Positions 12,712 to 14,164 of a stretch of 14,164 bases of DNA are shown one piece after another. Source of the DNA: JBEGQX01 sp041180805 (GTDB taxonomy: Bacteria; Planctomycetota; Planctomycetia; Gemmatales; Gemmataceae); NCBI GenBank assembly GCA_041180805.1, contig JBEGQX010000037.1, positions 1 to 14,164 on the forward strand. The letters are read 5' to 3'. A model generated the notes under the pieces. It was given only the letters and a program-made list of their open reading frames with translations. It had not been told where the DNA came from and ran no database searches. Within the stretch, counting starts at the first letter, position 1. Every line of letters begins with the position of its first letter. Both the position numbers and the translations under genes were made by a program.

Positions 12712-13362
12712 ATGTCGACCCTGCTTTTACCAATGGTGTTCCTGTTTTTGCAACAGCCAGAAGCAGGAACACCTGTCACGAAGGATGAACCAGGCCTGCC
12801 AAGAGTTCTGATTATTGGTGATTCTATTTCCATGGGATATACCCCATTTGTTGCGGAATCGCTCAAGGGTAAGGCAAATGTCCTTCGGATTCCGGGCAAT
12901 GGCAGTTCCACCAGTTTTGGTTTGGCAAATTTGGACAAATGGATTGGCTCAGGTTCATGGCAAGTGATTCATTTCAATTTTGGCTTGCATGATGCCAAGT
13001 TGCCTCCGGAAGGCACCCGTCATGCCCCACCCGATGTTTACGAAAAGAATCTGCTCACAATTGTGGAAAAGCTTAAAAAGACGAACGCAACTCTGATTTT
13101 TGCCACTACTACCCCTGTTCCCAACGGAGGCAATCTGGCACCCAACCGGAAATTTGGAGATGTGAATACTTATAACACCATCGCTGTTCAAGTGATGAAA
13201 AAACATGGCGTTCATGTTAACGATCTCAACAAGGCTATTACGCCATCCATCGAAAAATCCCAGATTCCAAAAGATGTCCACTTCACCAAGGAAGGCTCAA
13301 AATTACTGGCAGAAGCTGTCGCCAAAACCATCGAACAGTCGCTGCCAAAACCTTCCAAATAA
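12712..13362 (+). CDS. SGNH/GDSL-type hydrolase
   Basis: A 216-residue SGNH-fold esterase-like protein. The N-terminus MSTLLLPMVFLFLQQ is a short probable signal or anchor. Block I is VLIIGDSISMG (33-42), with nucleophile Ser38. The block II glycine lies in IPGNGSSTS (60-68). Block III, normally GxND, reads FNFGLHD (88-94), with His where the oxyanion Asn is expected. Block V is KDVHFTKEG (187-195), giving the Asp188-His190 dyad. The nucleophile, Asp and His are all present, so it is probably active on an ester such as an acetyl group on a polysaccharide; the substrate is inferred only. The ATG follows the previous stop with no gap and only a weak AAGG upstream, so translation is probably coupled. 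The Kelch-like gene follows 15 bp later. Confidence 0.88.
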   Translation: MSTLLLPMVFLFLQQPEAGTPVTKDEPGLPRVLIIGDSISMGYTPFVAESLKGKANVLRIPGNGSSTSFGLANLDKWIGSGSWQVIHFNFGLHDAKLPPEGTRHAPPDVYEKNLLTIVEKLKKTNATLIFATTTPVPNGGNLAPNRKFGDVNTYNTIAVQVMKKHGVHVNDLNKAITPSIEKSQIPKDVHFTKEGSKLLAEAVAKTIEQSLPKPSK

Positions 13363-13377
13363 CAAGCAAGTGGTACC

Positions 13378-14164
13378 ATGCGCATACTGCTTTTAGCCCC
13401 AACTCTTCCTTTACTTTTTTTGCCCTTGGTGCTCGCACAAGCACCATCTCAACCCGACTGGGTAAAGGAAACCTCTTCCGCGGCTTGGAAAGCACGCGAC
13501 TCACAAGGCGAGTTGGTCTTCAATAACAAGCTTTGGATTTTTGGAGGCTGGTTCAATTCTTATGAAGCTCCCCCAAGGGATGTCTGGTCCTCCGAGGATG
13601 GCAAAGATTGGAAGCTTGTCACCGAAAAGGCTCCTTGGATTCATAGCGACCTACCCATGACCATCACCTTCAACAATAAAATGTGGTTCATGGGCGGTTG
13701 GTACAATGGCAGGCTTCCAGGACATTCAGCCAGTAATCAGGTGTGGTCTTCTGTAGATGGCAAAGATTGGAAACAAGAGACTGATAAAGCAAATTGGTCA
13801 CCCCGACTTGCAAGTGGATTGGTGGAATTCAAAGGCAGAATGTGGATTTTGGGCGGAACCGAGAATTACTATTTCGGAGATGATAAAAGCCTGAAGAATG
13901 ATGTATGGTCTTCCAAAGACGGCAAAAATTGGAAGCTGGAGAACCCTAATGCCCCCTGGTCTCCAAGGGCATATCATCAGGCAGCCGTACTGGGTGACAC
14001 CATGTATGTTTTTGGCGGTGGTAACTATGTGCCCAAATACCACGCAAATAACGATGTCTGGTCCACCAAGGATGGTAAAAACTGGAAACTGGAAACCGAT
14101 AAAGCATCTTGGAACCCGCGACTTTGGTTTTCATCGGCTGTGTACAGGGACCGTATCTGGGTAA
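13378..14164 (+). CDS. Exported Kelch-like beta-propeller protein (3' end beyond window)
   Basis: A reading frame open from the ATG at 13378 to the window end (262 residues so far, no stop). The N-terminus MRILLLAPTLPLLFLPLVLA is a Sec signal (cleavage about residue 20). The mature part is a series of Kelch-type blades of about 51-54 residues: a Gly-Gly pair after a hydrophobic strand (LWIFGGW 52-58, MWFMGGW 102-108, MWILGGT 155-161, MYVFGGG 209-215), each followed by a strongly conserved DVWSS-x-DGK-x-WK segment at 68, 121, 175 and 226. The pattern resembles the galactose oxidase/Kelch propeller and was once noted in planctomycete and Bacteroidetes secreted proteins; the Cys-Tyr copper site of galactose oxidase cannot be assessed because the gene is cut. 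Probably a periplasmic or surface binding protein, co-transcribed with the SGNH hydrolase. Confidence 0.85.
   Translation, partial: MRILLLAPTLPLLFLPLVLAQAPSQPDWVKETSSAAWKARDSQGELVFNNKLWIFGGWFNSYEAPPRDVWSSEDGKDWKLVTEKAPWIHSDLPMTITFNNKMWFMGGWYNGRLPGHSASNQVWSSVDGKDWKQETDKANWSPRLASGLVEFKGRMWILGGTENYYFGDDKSLKNDVWSSKDGKNWKLENPNAPWSPRAYHQAAVLGDTMYVFGGGNYVPKYHANNDVWSTKDGKNWKLETDKASWNPRLWFSSAVYRDRIWV
13579..14091 (+). repeat. Kelch blade repeats in the coding sequence
   Basis: Four copies of a segment encoding DVWSS-x-DGK-x-WKL begin at about 13579, 13738, 13900 and 14053, a spacing of 159, 162 and 153 bp, all multiples of 3. The high similarity between blades suggests fairly recent internal duplication or strong constraint. 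Confidence 0.75.

Noticed and set aside
13378..14164. Galactose oxidase identity for the Kelch-like gene
   Set aside because: The Kelch repeats fit, but the gene is truncated and the copper ligands and Cys-Tyr site cannot be seen.
1..14164. Mobile element, CRISPR array, tRNA or rRNA
   Set aside because: Reading both strands showed no transposase or integrase, no short regularly spaced DNA repeats apart from the in-frame Kelch blades, and no recognisable tRNA or rRNA segment.

Overview
The window looks like a piece of chromosome from a planctomycete of moderate GC content, probably Gemmataceae-like. This is inferred from gene content, not from a marker gene. The pointers are two exported formylglycine sulfatases in tandem, a membrane-anchored PQQ-type beta-propeller opening with the DFPNYRNRNLD motif (a variant of the 'FPxxRGPxRDG' opening common in planctomycete propellers), a Tat-exported sugar isomerase/epimerase-like TIM barrel, a heme-c protein with terpene-cyclase-type QW repeats, and SGNH and Kelch-like secreted proteins. 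No tRNA, rRNA, CRISPR array, transposase or phage gene was recognised.

Layout. (1) 1-3152, plus strand: a small hypothetical protein, a single-pass membrane hypothetical protein and a three-TM PQQ-like propeller, tightly packed (3 bp gap, then an ATGA overlap), so probably one operon that starts left of the window. (2) 3143-6521, minus strand: a three-gene operon transcribed leftwards, DJ-1/PfpI protein, then Tat-exported TIM-barrel protein, then a fused tandem metallo-beta-lactamase protein. It converges on region 1 with a 10 bp overlap of coding ends. (3) 6696-10382, plus strand: two sulfatases 6 bp apart, the first with a C-terminal LamG-like domain, diverging from region 2 across a 174 bp promoter region. 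(4) 10383-11614: a 314 bp regulatory region followed by two small heat-shock proteins (Hsp20) and a strong intrinsic terminator. (5) 11686-14164, plus strand: heme-c/QW-repeat protein, SGNH hydrolase and a Kelch-like protein that runs off the right end. All three are exported and closely packed.

Regions 2, 3 and 5 together suggest handling of sulfated or glycosylated polymers outside the cytoplasm: desulfation, sugar isomerisation or epimerisation, and ester hydrolysis. The substrates cannot be read from the sequence.

The most interesting part is the leader of the Hsp20 operon. It has a match to the sigma-54 -24/-12 promoter with exact GG-N10-GC spacing, preceded by clustered TGCCA/TGGCA inverted repeats and a hairpin. 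The predicted leader RNA of roughly 117 nt holds two inverted repeats with 9-nt spacers, then a wobble-rich 10-bp helix that would bury the strong Shine-Dalgarno sequence of the first hsp20. This would be a candidate combination of RpoN-dependent transcription with an RNA thermometer. It is inferred from sequence only and has not been folded computationally.
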